A DNA stretch of 38,621 nucleotides from Candidatus Woesearchaeota archaeon (GCA_016929895.1 JAFGHW010000027.1:1-38621), one strand, 5' to 3'; positions 1 through 8,303 are shown, numbered from the stretch's first letter. The notes: generated by a model not told the origin, from the letters alone. Translations and numbers: made by a program.

Positions 1-46
1 AAAAAAAAAACAAAAGTATTAAAAAAACAAGCGAGGTTAAACATAG

Positions 47-979
47 ATGAAAAGAGGTGTTTATAAAAAAGGTTATGTTAGAGTTTCTGGAGGCCATGAA
101 TTATATTATGAATTATATGGTAATCCTGATGGAATTCCAGTAGTTTTTGTGCATGGCGGTCCTGGAGCTGGTTTTACTGCAAGACACAGGAAATTTTTTA
201 ATAAAGATAAGCATAATGTTTTGTTTTTTGACCAGCGCGGGGCCGGCAAAAGCAGGCCTTTTGCTTCTATAAAAAATAACACTACTTCAAGATTAGTTGA
301 AGATATGCGTAAATTAATCAAGCATTTTTTCGGCAAGAGAAGGGTTTATTTAATGGGCGGTTCTTGGGGCTCTACTTTGTCTTTGGTTTATGCTATCAGG
401 CATCGTGAAAGTGTCAAGGGAATGGTTTTAAGGGGTATTTATCTTGCTACTAAAGAAGAAAATAAGCATTATGCTGGCGGCGGTGTAGGCAAGTTTTTTC
501 CAGAAGTCTGGGAAGACGCTGTTAAAATAACGCCCAAGAAGTATCATACTAATATTGTTAAGTTTTTTTATAAGCAGAACAAGTCTAAGAATAAGAAAAC
601 AAGGCATAAGTATGCTTATGCATGGACTTTTTACGAGCTATGCATTGCGAAGCTTAAGTTTGACAAGAAAAAATGCAGAGAAACAATGAAAAAAGAGCCA
701 GAGCTTTGGAAAGCCATGTCTCCTTTGGAAACTCATTATATTGCACATAATTGTTTTCTTCCAGAGAATTATATTATGAAAAATATTAAAAAAATAAAGC
801 ATTTGCCAGTTTCAATAATAAATGGAAGATATGACATGATTTGTCCGCCAATTAGCGCATACAAATTGCACAAAGCATTGCCAAAATCAAAATTATTCCT
901 AACAATAGCAGGTCATTTGCGTTCAGAGCCTGCGAATCATACTGTTCTTGCTAAAGAAGTTAGAAGATTATGTAAGTGA
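47..979 (+). CDS. pip: Prolyl aminopeptidase-like alpha/beta hydrolase
   Basis: Alpha/beta hydrolase of the proline iminopeptidase (peptidase S33) family, which removes N-terminal proline from peptides in the cytoplasm. The 310 residues fit the family length. Visible are the oxyanion-hole HGGPG motif (residues 37-41), the nucleophile elbow GGSWGS (104-109), and the acid and base in GRYDMICP and AGHLRSEP near the C-terminus. A purine-rich site (gcgaggtt, about 31-38) precedes the ATG. Its last 12 bases overlap the convergent PRPP synthetase gene. Family membership is clear from the motifs; exact substrate specificity is inferred. Confidence 0.88.
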   Translation: MKRGVYKKGYVRVSGGHELYYELYGNPDGIPVVFVHGGPGAGFTARHRKFFNKDKHNVLFFDQRGAGKSRPFASIKNNTTSRLVEDMRKLIKHFFGKRRVYLMGGSWGSTLSLVYAIRHRESVKGMVLRGIYLATKEENKHYAGGGVGKFFPEVWEDAVKITPKKYHTNIVKFFYKQNKSKNKKTRHKYAYAWTFYELCIAKLKFDKKKCRETMKKEPELWKAMSPLETHYIAHNCFLPENYIMKNIKKIKHLPVSIINGRYDMICPPISAYKLHKALPKSKLFLTIAGHLRSEPANHTVLAKEVRRLCK

Positions 980-1843
980 TTCAGCAATAACCCCGCTCAC
1001 ATCTATTTTGCTTGTTTTATTCTGAATCGTATTTGTTGTGATTATTCTTGTTGCACCTGCTTTTTTCATTTTATTGTATGCATTTTCTGCGAATATTCCA
1101 TGAACTGCCATGCAGGTTATTGTTTTTGCTCCTTTTTTTCTGGCTTGTTTTATTACTTCTATCATTGTGTGTCCAGAACTTATTATGTCATCGATTATCA
1201 CTATGTTTCTATTTTTTATTTCGTGTCCGTTTTTTAGTTTTATCTTAACATGTCTTGATGTGTATCTTTTCTTTCTTAGAACTGTTGATTGAACTCTTAT
1301 CATGTCTGCTATTTTTTGCGCCCATTGAAAGCTTTCCAAGTCTGGCCCTAATATTAGCGGGTTCTTTATATTTTTCTTGATATATTCACCTAAGACTTTA
1401 TTTGCACTAATTCTTTTTGAGGATATTCTGAATATTTCACTCAGTTTTGAAATCCTTTGCAAGTGCGGGTCTATTACTATTATTTTGTCTGCGCATGTTA
1501 ACAAAGCTGCCATTATCCTGTTTGACCAGCATTCGCGAGGATGAAATCTCTTGTCTTGTCTTAAATATGCCAAATAAGGTGCTACTAATATTACCTGTTT
1601 TGCTCCTAATTCCTTGCAGGTTCGAGCTGCGAATATTGTTTCTATCATTATTAAATCTGGATTTGGAAACATTGATTCAACCAAAATAATCTTTTTATCT
1701 TTGACATCAAAGGGCAGTCTGATATAGCGTTCTCCATCTGGAAAATGGTCCACTATTAAATGGCCGTATTTTGCTTTACTTTTTCTGGCAAGTTTGCGAG
1801 CCAACTCCTTAGAATTTGTTCCGCCCAATACTATTGTTTTCAT
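968..1843 (-). CDS. prs: Ribose-phosphate diphosphokinase (PRPP synthetase)
   Basis: Makes 5-phosphoribosyl-1-diphosphate from ribose-5-phosphate and ATP for nucleotide and amino acid synthesis. At 291 residues it matches the short archaeal form. It shows the FPDGER motif near residue 34, the PYLAYLRQDKRF flexible-loop region, and the PRPP-binding loop IVIIDDIISSGHTM near residue 215. An AGAGGA ribosome binding site lies just before the ATG, with a TATA element at 1879-1887. It converges on and overlaps the upstream hydrolase by 12 bases. Confidence 0.93.
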   Translation of the reverse strand: MKTIVLGGTNSKELARKLARKSKAKYGHLIVDHFPDGERYIRLPFDVKDKKIILVESMFPNPDLIMIETIFAARTCKELGAKQVILVAPYLAYLRQDKRFHPRECWSNRIMAALLTCADKIIVIDPHLQRISKLSEIFRISSKRISANKVLGEYIKKNIKNPLILGPDLESFQWAQKIADMIRVQSTVLRKKRYTSRHVKIKLKNGHEIKNRNIVIIDDIISSGHTMIEVIKQARKKGAKTITCMAVHGIFAENAYNKMKKAGATRIITTNTIQNKTSKIDVSGVIAESLT

Positions 1844-1846
1844 TTT

Positions 1847-1887
1847 TTCCTCTTTTTTATTGAATACAGAATTTAAGATTTTTAAAT
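1847..1887 (-). promoter_or_regulatory. prs promoter and ribosome binding site
   Basis: On the minus strand a CATTTAAAAATC TATA element (about 1879-1887) is followed by AAGAGGAA (about 1847-1854) just before the prs start. The TATA-to-start distance of about 40 nt implies a short leader, unlike the leaderless genes elsewhere in the window. Confidence 0.5.
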
Positions 1888-1899
1888 GTTATGATTAAT

Positions 1900-2685
1900 T
1901 TACCCAATATAGCTCATATCCTTTCCAAATTTGCTTTTTATTTTTTTAAGCCTCGGAGATTTGGTTATGTCTATTGTTTCTTTTAGCATTTCTTCTTCTA
2001 GTTCTTGTATTTCTTTTTCTAATTCTTTGATTCTTACATTTACTCCTAATTTTTTGTTTAAAATGTTGATTATTTCTTTTGCGCCGTTTACTCCCAAATA
2101 CATTGGATGGGCGTATGTTTCTGCTAATAATGTAATCGCAGGTATATTTCTCTTTTTGGCTAAACCGAGTAATAAACCAGAAACCCCAATAATCGGGCCT
2201 ATAGAACCGTATAATTTTTTGTTTACTGAAACTCCTTTTGCATAATTTTTTATCATTTTTGCGCAATTGCCTGTGCAGTAAACTTGTGGTTTTTTAGGGG
2301 CTTCTTTTAATGCTACGCCGCCCAGGGTGATTAATTCTTTTCCAGCATATTCTTGGAATAAATCAATTACTTTTTCTGAGAATTCATAACAGGATAATTC
2401 ATCTATTGGTTGAACATCTCCTGATAAGAACATTAAATCATTTTGTTTATTTTTCAATTGCTTATAATAAACTTCTATTGTTGGCAGTTCAATTAAGTTA
2501 TTTTCATTAACAAACACAGAATTGGGATAGGAATAAGATTCAAATTCACATAATTTTTTGGCTTTTAGGTCATCAATCATGAAATCTACTGCTACTTTTC
2601 CTACATTTCCTATACCCGGAAGTCCTTCGATCAGTATTGGATTCCTAAGATTTATTGTTTTGGCAATTTTGTTTATTTTCCACAT
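1900..2685 (-). CDS. PAC2-family protein (proteasome assembly chaperone-like)
   Basis: PAC2-domain protein (COG2047-type), the archaeal relative of eukaryotic proteasome assembly chaperones. The start is the ATG giving MWKINKI; a longer reading frame to 2772 runs through nop10 in another frame and is rejected. The N-terminus LRNPILIEGLPGIGNVGK (about 14-31) is typical of the family, and the C-terminal 40 residues form an E/K-rich coiled coil (IKELEKEIQELEEE). The start lies inside the end of nop10 (13-nt overlap), so the two are translationally linked. Position after aIF2-alpha and nop10 is conserved in archaea. Family is secure; biochemical role is not. Confidence 0.87.
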   Translation of the reverse strand: MWKINKIAKTINLRNPILIEGLPGIGNVGKVAVDFMIDDLKAKKLCEFESYSYPNSVFVNENNLIELPTIEVYYKQLKNKQNDLMFLSGDVQPIDELSCYEFSEKVIDLFQEYAGKELITLGGVALKEAPKKPQVYCTGNCAKMIKNYAKGVSVNKKLYGSIGPIIGVSGLLLGLAKKRNIPAITLLAETYAHPMYLGVNGAKEIINILNKKLGVNVRIKELEKEIQELEEEMLKETIDITKSPRLKKIKSKFGKDMSYIG

Positions 2686-2825
2686 TTTGCTTTTCGCCTG
2701 TATTTTCCGTATTTGTCTTTTGGTGAATATTTCGGCGGTTTTATTATAACCGCAATCCCGCCGCACGTGCATTGTTCCTTAAGAGTATATTTGTTGCACT
2801 TATTGCATCGAAGAATCCTTTTCAT
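2673..2825 (-). CDS. nop10: H/ACA RNP component Nop10 (50 aa)
   Basis: Small gene read directly from the sequence. Nop10 is part of the archaeal H/ACA pseudouridylation particle with Cbf5, Gar1 and L7Ae. The product starts MKRILRCNKC, followed by a zinc-ribbon half with C7, C10, C19 and C21, then the conserved IKPPKYSPKDKYGKYRRKAK region (about 28-47) that contacts Cbf5. Length of 50 is within the usual 50-60. It starts 5 nt after the aIF2-alpha stop and overlaps the PAC2 gene by 13 nt. Confidence 0.94.
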   Translation of the reverse strand: MKRILRCNKCNKYTLKEQCTCGGIAVIIKPPKYSPKDKYGKYRRKAKCGK

Positions 2826-2830
2826 AACAT

Positions 2831-3610
2831 TTAATCCTTCTCTATTTTTTTAAAATCAAATTCTGCTTTTTGTTTTTTCGCTTCAGCCGATGATTTTTCT
2901 ATTGCTTCTTTTAGTATTTTTTCTGCTTTTTTATAATCATCTGATTTTATCGATATGATGTATACTCCTGCGCCTTTGTATTTAATTAATGGTTTTTCAG
3001 GAATATTTTCTGCTTTTTTTAGTATCTCCTTGACTATTTCTACCCCATTTGGTGAATTGCTCGTGATTGTTATTTCTCCGCTGATTTCAATTTCACGCGG
3101 CTTTATTCTTTGTTTGATTACTTCTGTTAGTTCTGCTGCTAATTTTTTATCGAAAAAATCCTCCAGTTTTATTTTATCTTGCGATGCCTCTTCAAAAGCG
3201 GTGAATAAGCTATCGTATACTTCGAATAACTTGCTTGTTATTTCGTTATATAATTCTTCTGCTTTTTTCTTTTTCTGTTTCGCGGCATATTCTACTATGT
3301 TCTCAGCCAATTGTTCTTGTTTTATTTGGTTTAGCTTGTTTCTTTTTTGCTTTTCATTCACTCTTCTTAGCGATAAATCAATGTGTCCTTTTTCTTGGTC
3401 TATTTTAAGGACTTTGCACACTACTTTTTTTCCTTCAACAACATAATCGCGTATATTTCGTATTCTTCCTGGCGCGATTTCAGAAATATGTATCAACCCT
3501 GTTTTGCCGTATTCATCTAAGGTGACAAAAACAGAGTGATAGTGGACTGCTGTGACTGTGCAGAGAACAAGTTCGTCTTCTTGTGGAAAGCCTTTTCTTT
3601 TTAATAACAA
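2831..3610 (-). CDS. eif2a: Translation initiation factor aIF2 subunit alpha
   Basis: Alpha subunit of the archaeal aIF2 heterotrimer that delivers initiator tRNA to the small ribosomal subunit. Residues 11-85 are an S1 OB-fold (ELVLCTVTAVHYHSVFVTLDEYG, GLIHISEIAPGRIRNIRDYV, GHIDLSLRRV), followed by the helical domain and the C-terminal alpha-beta domain that binds gamma. The 259 residues match archaeal homologues. It lies between rpS27e and nop10, the classic archaeal arrangement. Confidence 0.95.
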   Translation of the reverse strand: MLLKRKGFPQEDELVLCTVTAVHYHSVFVTLDEYGKTGLIHISEIAPGRIRNIRDYVVEGKKVVCKVLKIDQEKGHIDLSLRRVNEKQKRNKLNQIKQEQLAENIVEYAAKQKKKKAEELYNEITSKLFEVYDSLFTAFEEASQDKIKLEDFFDKKLAAELTEVIKQRIKPREIEISGEITITSNSPNGVEIVKEILKKAENIPEKPLIKYKGAGVYIISIKSDDYKKAEKILKEAIEKSSAEAKKQKAEFDFKKIEKD

Positions 3611-3645
3611 AATATTTCCCCCCCGATTCGAAAATCGTTTAAAAA

Positions 3646-3831
3646 TTATTCTAAAACTTCTAGCACTCTTGCCTTAACTTTGCTTTTTCCGCCTGTTGGT
3701 TCTGCAAGGATTTTGCCGCAAACCAGGCATTTTACTTGTGTGGATGATTTCCCAAACATTATTTGTTCATTTTTGCATTTAGGGCATCTTATTTTGATAA
3801 ATTTGGATTTCGTTTCTTTTATCTGTTTCAT
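3646..3831 (-). CDS. rps27e: Ribosomal protein S27e
   Basis: Zinc-ribbon protein of the small ribosomal subunit. The 61 residues contain a four-cysteine zinc site (CPKC at 16-19 and CLVC at 35-38) followed by the conserved GKILAEPTGGKSKVKARVLE tail. Its ATG overlaps the L44e stop (ATGA), so the two proteins are translationally coupled. Confidence 0.95.
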   Translation of the reverse strand: MKQIKETKSKFIKIRCPKCKNEQIMFGKSSTQVKCLVCGKILAEPTGGKSKVKARVLEVLE

Positions 3832-4142
3832 TTGAATTCAACCTTTTTTGCTCTCCATGCTTTTCCTACTGTGTGTGATTTTTTGCATATTGTGCAGGTG
3901 TATCTTAAATCTATTTTTTTAGTTTGTTTTTTTCCTGTCATCTTGAATTTGCTTAGAGGTTTTTTTGAGTATCTTCCTTTGCTTCCTAAGCCCATCCTGC
4001 CTCTTAGTTTTGCTCGCTTTTTGCTTCCTTTGCCCATTGGATGTGCTGTGCTTGGTGTTTTCTTTTTAGCTTCAGCTATTTTGTGTTCTGTATGTTTTTT
4101 GCATTTAGGACAATAAGTTTTGCGCGTTTTTGGTAATTTCAT
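3828..4142 (-). CDS. rpl44e: Ribosomal protein L44e
   Basis: Large-subunit zinc protein contacting the tRNA E site. Zinc ligands are CPKC near residues 12-15 and CTIC near 82-85; the basic centre (MGKGSKKRAKLRGRMGLGSKGRYSKK) is diagnostic. At 104 residues it is slightly longer than the usual 92-95. First gene of the L44e-S27e-aIF2-alpha-Nop10-PAC2 operon, with a TATA element and a leader palindrome upstream. Confidence 0.95.
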   Translation of the reverse strand: MKLPKTRKTYCPKCKKHTEHKIAEAKKKTPSTAHPMGKGSKKRAKLRGRMGLGSKGRYSKKPLSKFKMTGKKQTKKIDLRYTCTICKKSHTVGKAWRAKKVEFK

Positions 4143-4153
4143 TTTTGGTCTCG

Positions 4154-4174
4154 CCTAAAATTGTTAATTTTAGG
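4154..4174 (-). promoter_or_regulatory. Palindromic leader element of the L44e operon
   Basis: A perfect 9-bp inverted repeat (CCTAAAATT / AATTTTAGG) with a 3-nt loop lies 12 nt upstream of the L44e start and downstream of the TATA element, so it should form a stem-loop in the mRNA leader or serve as an operator. It is well placed for autoregulation of the ribosomal protein operon, but that role is an inference. Confidence 0.5.
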
Positions 4175-4203
4175 TTGTTTCATTAGAGAACATGAAATTG
4201 GGT

Positions 4204-4216
4204 CTATTTAAAAAGG
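4204..4216 (-). promoter_or_regulatory. L44e operon promoter (TATA)
   Basis: CCTTTTTAAATAG on the minus strand is a strong archaeal TATA box in the gap between the GINS stop and L44e. Predicted transcription start is near 4185, giving a leader of about 40 nt that contains the palindrome at 4154-4174. The TATA lies just downstream of the GINS gene, so the operon need not depend on GINS transcription. Confidence 0.6.
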
Positions 4217-4224
4217 TTGTGTTT

Positions 4225-4947
4225 TTATTCAATTTCTATTGCGCTTCCTTTTTTGATTAAAATTTCAGCTATTTCCAAAGGAACTTCAGCCACATCGTCT
4301 TCTTTGTATGGCCCATACATTTCTAGTTCAGTGCCGATAAATTGTTCTATTGGTTGTACTGCTTTGATTTTTTTCATATTTCTTTTAGTTTCTTTTTTCA
4401 TTTCTGTTTCTTTTGCAGGCAATTCTTCTCTGTATTCTGTTTCAATCAGTGTCTCTTTTTTTGTTTGCTCAGCTTTTGTTCGGGCGTTTTGTTCAAGAAG
4501 TTCAGCATCTAGTTCTTGGTCGAAAATAGGCTCTTGCAATGCAATTATTTGTGCTAAAATTCCTAGACGAAATTTATCAAGCAAGTTTGTTAAGCCGTTA
4601 AAAAAAGTTTGTTCCGGATTAAGCAGGTTAGTAGTATCTATTATGTCTGAATTAGTCCGGGATTTGTTCAGGGCGATATCAATTATTTTTTTTTCGCGGC
4701 GCTCATAGATTTCTTTTATTATTTTTTTGATATTTTGAAGCTGTACTTGGGTATTATCGCGTTCGTCTATTGAAAATATGTCGTTTTTGGATGATGCTTC
4801 TTCAAAAATCTTTGTTTTCTCTCTAAGGTATTCCAAAATATTTGTGTAAAAATTCGCATCTAATTCGCAGAGTTCTTCTTTATTCTTCTCCGCTCTGAGT
4901 ATTTCGTAAAGCGTTTCATATGTGATTGCAACAGAATCTTCGGTCAT
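4225..4947 (-). CDS. gins51: GINS replication complex subunit (Gins51-type)
   Basis: Subunit of the GINS complex, which with MCM and Cdc45/GAN forms the archaeal replicative helicase. The N-terminal helical A domain (YETLYEILRAEKNKEELCELDANFY, residues 10-34) precedes a C-terminal beta B domain near 200-240 (GPYKEDDVAEVPLEIAEILIKKG). A-then-B order is that of the Gins51/Sld5-Psf1 class. An acidic linker (about 165-195) joins them. It has its own TATA and a G-rich ribosome binding site (GGTGGGGGA, 4951-4959). Adjacency to the RNR operon puts DNA replication and dNTP supply side by side. Confidence 0.86.
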   Translation of the reverse strand: MTEDSVAITYETLYEILRAEKNKEELCELDANFYTNILEYLREKTKIFEEASSKNDIFSIDERDNTQVQLQNIKKIIKEIYERREKKIIDIALNKSRTNSDIIDTTNLLNPEQTFFNGLTNLLDKFRLGILAQIIALQEPIFDQELDAELLEQNARTKAEQTKKETLIETEYREELPAKETEMKKETKRNMKKIKAVQPIEQFIGTELEMYGPYKEDDVAEVPLEIAEILIKKGSAIEIE

Positions 4948-4975
4948 TTTTCCCCCACCGAATTCAGTAATATGT

Positions 4976-4986
4976 AGTATTTAAGC
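4976..4986 (-). promoter_or_regulatory. GINS promoter (TATA)
   Basis: GCTTAAATACT on the minus strand lies about 34 nt upstream of the GINS start, in the 50-nt gap after the cobalamin adenosyltransferase gene, followed by GGTGGGGGA just before the ATG. Confidence 0.55.
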
Positions 4987-4997
4987 TTTTGTGTGGT

Positions 4998-5588
4998 CTA
5001 ATATTCTATTCCTCTGCGGGCGTCTATGCCTTTTTCCCATGGGTGTTTGCGCATCATTATTTCGCTCACTAAATCCGCACGTTCTATTATTTGGTGCGGA
5101 GCATCTCGCCCTGTTAAAATTAATTCTACATGTTCTGGTTTTTCATTTATTAATTTTAAAACGTCTTCAATTTGGATTAGTCCTTTGTTCATTGCGCAAT
5201 TGATTTCATCCAGAACTACGATATTATAATCGCCTGAGCTGACGATGTTAAATGCATGTTCTAGTGCTCTTCGTGCAGGTTCTTTTTCGGCTTCGTCAGG
5301 CAGAAAGGTGTATTTTCCTCCCGCCCCGTCTAGTTTTCCTTGCCCGTCGAATTCAAACATTTTAAGTTGCGTATCGGTTATTGCTTCTTTGCCAAATTGA
5401 ACAATAGTCATGTTTGGTATGTATTTTTTGACACTGAATAATTCTCCGGTGTCTCCGCTTTTCAGAAATTGTATCATATAAATCTTGTATCCTTGGCCTA
5501 TTGCTCGTAGAGATAACCCTAAAGAGCATGTGGTTTTTCCTTTTCCGTCTCCTGTGTAAACCTGCACTAATCCTAAGTGTTTCATCAT
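4998..5588 (-). CDS. cobA: Cob(I)alamin adenosyltransferase (CobA/BtuR type)
   Basis: Transfers the adenosyl group of ATP to cob(I)alamin to make adenosylcobalamin. The P-loop GDGKGKTT near residues 13-20 and the following SLGLSLRAIGQGYKI are typical, as are VVLDEINCAMNKGL and LTGRDAP. The start chosen forms an ATGA overlap with the stop of the upstream ribonucleotide reductase; an upstream ATG at 5597 and one 3 nt further in are possible. The neighbouring reductase is adenosylcobalamin-dependent, so this gene very likely supplies its cofactor. Confidence 0.92.
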   Translation of the reverse strand: MMKHLGLVQVYTGDGKGKTTCSLGLSLRAIGQGYKIYMIQFLKSGDTGELFSVKKYIPNMTIVQFGKEAITDTQLKMFEFDGQGKLDGAGGKYTFLPDEAEKEPARRALEHAFNIVSSGDYNIVVLDEINCAMNKGLIQIEDVLKLINEKPEHVELILTGRDAPHQIIERADLVSEIMMRKHPWEKGIDARRGIEY

Positions 5589-7768
5589 AAGCTGCATTTA
5601 GAATACCCGCAGTTGGGACAAGTAGCGCATCCTTCACTAAATACCATTTTTGTTTTACATTCAGGGCATTTTGTTTCTTGTTGTTTTGATTTATCAATAA
5701 GTTCTTTTTTTGGTGTGCTTATTTCTCCTTTTTCTTCTGTTTGTTTTTTGCTTGTTTCTACATTTAATATTTGTCCTTCTCTGCTTCCGTCCCTGTATAC
5801 TGTTACGCCTTTGCATCCTGTTTCATATGCCATCATATATACTTTTTCTACTTCTGCAGGTGTTGCATCGATTGGAAAATTTACTGTTTTGCTTACTGCA
5901 TTATCCGTGTATTTTTGAAATGCTGCCTGCATTTTTACATGCCATTCTGGCGTGATATCAAATGCAGTTACGCATACGTTTCTTATGTGTTCTGGTATTT
6001 CTTCTATGTCTTGTATGCTTGCTTTGTTCGTTACTTTTTGTATTAATTCATCAGAGTATATTCCTTCTTCTCGTAGAATATTTTTAAAATGTTGATTAAC
6101 ATATACTAATTCTTTCCCGCCCATTACTCTTTTCATGTATGCTATTGAAAATAGTGGTTCTATTCCTGAAGAGCAGTCTGATATCATGCTTATTGTTCCT
6201 GTTGGCGCAATTGTTGTCCTTGCTGCATTTCTTATTGGTTTTTGGTTTTTGTAAATGCTTTTTTGTATGTTTGGGAATGGCCCTCTTTTTGCTGCCAGTT
6301 CTTCTGATGCTTTTTTGATTTCATCATCTATGAATTTCATTACTTTTTCAGCCAATTGGATTGCCTTTTTTGAGTTGTACGGTATTCTTAACTGATATAG
6401 CATGTCAGCCCAGCCCATTACTCCGATTCCTATTTTTCTGTTTGCTTTTGTCATTTCTTCTATTTGCGGCAGAGGCAGGTTATTCATGTCTATTACATTG
6501 TCCATAAAGTGCACTGATATTTTGCATGTTTTCTTTAGTTCTTCCCAGCCTATTTGCTTTGTATTAGATTTTACAAATTTTGCCAGATTTATCGAGCCTA
6601 AATTACAGCTCTCATACGGCAATAATGGCTGTTCTCCGCATGGGTTTGTGCTTTCTATTTTTCCTATCTCAGGCGTTGGATTAAATCGGTTGATTTGATC
6701 GATAAATACTATTCCTGGTTCTCCGTTTTTCCATGCCATTAGCACTATCAAATCAAAAACTTTTCGCGCATTTAATTTTTTAACAGGCTTGTTTGTTCTT
6801 GGGCTTATTAAATCATATTCTTCGTTATTTTTTACTGCTTCCATGAACTTGTCTGTTAAGGCAACTGATATATTGAAGTTATTTAGTACGTTGGTTTTTT
6901 CTTTTGCTACTATAAAATCCATTATGTCGGGGTGGTCTATTCGCAGTATTCCCATGTTTGCTCCTCTTCTTTTTCCTCCTTGGTTAATTACGTCTGTGGT
7001 AGTATCAAATACTCTGATAAATGATAATGGTCCTGATGCTATTCCTTTTGTTGATATCACTATGTCTTGTCTTGGTCTTAGTCTTGAAAAATCAAATCCT
7101 GTTCCTCCCCCTGACTGGTGTATTATTGCTGTTGCTTTTACTGATTCAAATATTTCTTTTATGCTGTCTCCTACTGGCAGTACAAAGCATGCTGATAATT
7201 GTTGTAAGGGTGCTCCTGCGTTCATTAATGTTGGCGAGCATGCCATAAATTTCATTGATGCCATTTCTTGGTAAAATACTTCTTCTGCTTCTTCAGGGCT
7301 TCCTCCGTATTTTGTTTCTGCCAATGATATGTTTTCTGCAACTCTTCTGAATAGTTCTTCTGGTGTTTCTATTATGTTTCCTGCAGGGTCTTTTAACAGG
7401 TATCTTCCTTTTAGTACTTCTAGAGAATTTATTGATACTTTTAGTGTGGTTGGTTTTCCTATCACCGCAATTCTTGCATCCCGTATTTCTTTGTGTCTTT
7501 GCCTGTAAAGGATATATGCTTTTGCTGTTTTTGCATGTCCTTGGTCTATTAAAACTGTTTCTACTATGTCTTGGACTTCTTCTACTGTTGGTACTTGGTC
7601 TCCGAATTTTTTTTCAACAACATGCTCTACGTGCCTGGACAAGTCATCTGCCCTTGTTCTGTCTTTTCCTCCTACTGCTACTGCTGCTTTGTATATCGCA
7701 TTGGATATTTTTACCCTGTCAAATGGTTCTGTGTTTCCGTTTCGTTTTTTTATTTGCGCAACTACCAT
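5585..7768 (-). CDS. nrdJ: Adenosylcobalamin-dependent (class II) ribonucleotide reductase
   Basis: Reduces ribonucleotides to deoxyribonucleotides with a radical generated from adenosylcobalamin. An N-terminal ATP-cone (about 4-92) gives allosteric control. Active-site residues are C194 (LSACFVLP), the NPCGE motif with thiyl C377 and E379, and C388 (ESCNLGSINL). The C-terminus has a Cys-rich redox tail (CPECKTK, CATCPNCGYSKCSL). There is no R2 gene in the window, consistent with class II. At 727 residues there is no intein. Preceded by AGGTGA and 13 nt after nrdR, followed by cobA with ATGA overlap. Confidence 0.95.
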   Translation of the reverse strand: MVVAQIKKRNGNTEPFDRVKISNAIYKAAVAVGGKDRTRADDLSRHVEHVVEKKFGDQVPTVEEVQDIVETVLIDQGHAKTAKAYILYRQRHKEIRDARIAVIGKPTTLKVSINSLEVLKGRYLLKDPAGNIIETPEELFRRVAENISLAETKYGGSPEEAEEVFYQEMASMKFMACSPTLMNAGAPLQQLSACFVLPVGDSIKEIFESVKATAIIHQSGGGTGFDFSRLRPRQDIVISTKGIASGPLSFIRVFDTTTDVINQGGKRRGANMGILRIDHPDIMDFIVAKEKTNVLNNFNISVALTDKFMEAVKNNEEYDLISPRTNKPVKKLNARKVFDLIVLMAWKNGEPGIVFIDQINRFNPTPEIGKIESTNPCGEQPLLPYESCNLGSINLAKFVKSNTKQIGWEELKKTCKISVHFMDNVIDMNNLPLPQIEEMTKANRKIGIGVMGWADMLYQLRIPYNSKKAIQLAEKVMKFIDDEIKKASEELAAKRGPFPNIQKSIYKNQKPIRNAARTTIAPTGTISMISDCSSGIEPLFSIAYMKRVMGGKELVYVNQHFKNILREEGIYSDELIQKVTNKASIQDIEEIPEHIRNVCVTAFDITPEWHVKMQAAFQKYTDNAVSKTVNFPIDATPAEVEKVYMMAYETGCKGVTVYRDGSREGQILNVETSKKQTEEKGEISTPKKELIDKSKQQETKCPECKTKMVFSEGCATCPNCGYSKCSL

Positions 7769-7781
7769 TTTTTATTCACCT

Positions 7782-8237
7782 TTATTTGCTTTGTTTTAGT
7801 TTTTCCACCTCTTTTGAGAATTGATTTATGTCTTTGAATCTTCTGTAAACTGATGCAAATCTTACATACGCAACTTGGTCCAGTGAGAGCAGTTTTTCTA
7901 TTACTTTTTCGCCTATTTTTCTGCTTGTTATTTCTGTTTTTCCTGTTTTGCGCAGTTCTGATTCTATCTCATCAACTGCTCTCTCAATCTGTTCTCGTTT
8001 TACTGGTCTTTTTTCACAGGCTTTGAGCATTCCTGTGATGAGTTTTTGCCTGTCAAATTGCTGCATCACGCTGTTTTTCTTTATTACAGATATGTTTGTG
8101 TCTTCTACTCGCTCATATGTTGTAAATCTTTTAAAGCAAGAAGGACACTCCCTTCTGCGGCGTATGGAGTCTTGTGTGGTGGTTAATCGGCTGTCTAGAA
8201 CCCGCGTATCTGCTTTTAGGCAAAAAACACACCTCAT
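7782..8237 (-). CDS. nrdR: Transcriptional repressor NrdR
   Basis: ATP/dATP-sensing repressor of ribonucleotide reductase genes. The zinc ribbon has C3, C6, C31 and C34 (MRCVFC, ECPSC); the ATP-cone occupies about 46-136. The start giving MRCVFC is chosen because AGGTGAT lies 5-6 nt upstream and the family starts here; a frame extending to 8291 is rejected. The 151 residues match the family. First gene of nrdR-nrdJ-cobA, with an NrdR-box palindrome in its promoter implying autoregulation of the whole operon. Confidence 0.95.
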   Translation of the reverse strand: MRCVFCLKADTRVLDSRLTTTQDSIRRRRECPSCFKRFTTYERVEDTNISVIKKNSVMQQFDRQKLITGMLKACEKRPVKREQIERAVDEIESELRKTGKTEITSRKIGEKVIEKLLSLDQVAYVRFASVYRRFKDINQFSKEVEKLKQSK

Positions 8238-8254
8238 TCCATCACCTATTTCTT

Positions 8255-8270
8255 TTTCCGTTATTATTGT
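8255..8270 (-). promoter_or_regulatory. Degenerate second NrdR half-site
   Basis: On the minus strand this reads ACACAATA followed by a non-matching half. The first half matches the NrdR-box consensus fully. It lies 33 bp centre-to-centre from the strong box, close to the about three-helical-turn spacing of bacterial NrdR box pairs. The identification is tentative because one arm is degenerate. Confidence 0.35.
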
Positions 8271-8287
8271 GTAAAAGTAACACAAAA

Positions 8288-8303
8288 CCACTAGATATTG
8301 TGG
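8288..8303 (-). promoter_or_regulatory. NrdR box in the nrdR-nrdJ-cobA promoter
   Basis: The 16-mer ccactagatattgtgg is an imperfect palindrome whose core CTAGATATTG fits the NrdR consensus CWATATATWG at all but one position, and its outer bases extend the symmetry. It sits directly between the TATA element (8304-8313) and the expected transcription start near 8282, a position suited to repression. Confidence 0.7.

Noticed and set aside
2685-2772. N-terminal extension of the PAC2 protein to 290 residues
   Set aside because: The extra 29 codons are the nop10 gene read in another frame, and the PAC2 family starts at the inner ATG.
4204-4224. Terminator for GINS in the gap before L44e
   Set aside because: The T/A run here reads as the L44e TATA on the minus strand; no hairpin or clear U tract follows the GINS stop.
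5585-7768. Intein in the ribonucleotide reductase
   Set aside because: The protein is of normal length and no splicing-domain motifs interrupt the active-site blocks.
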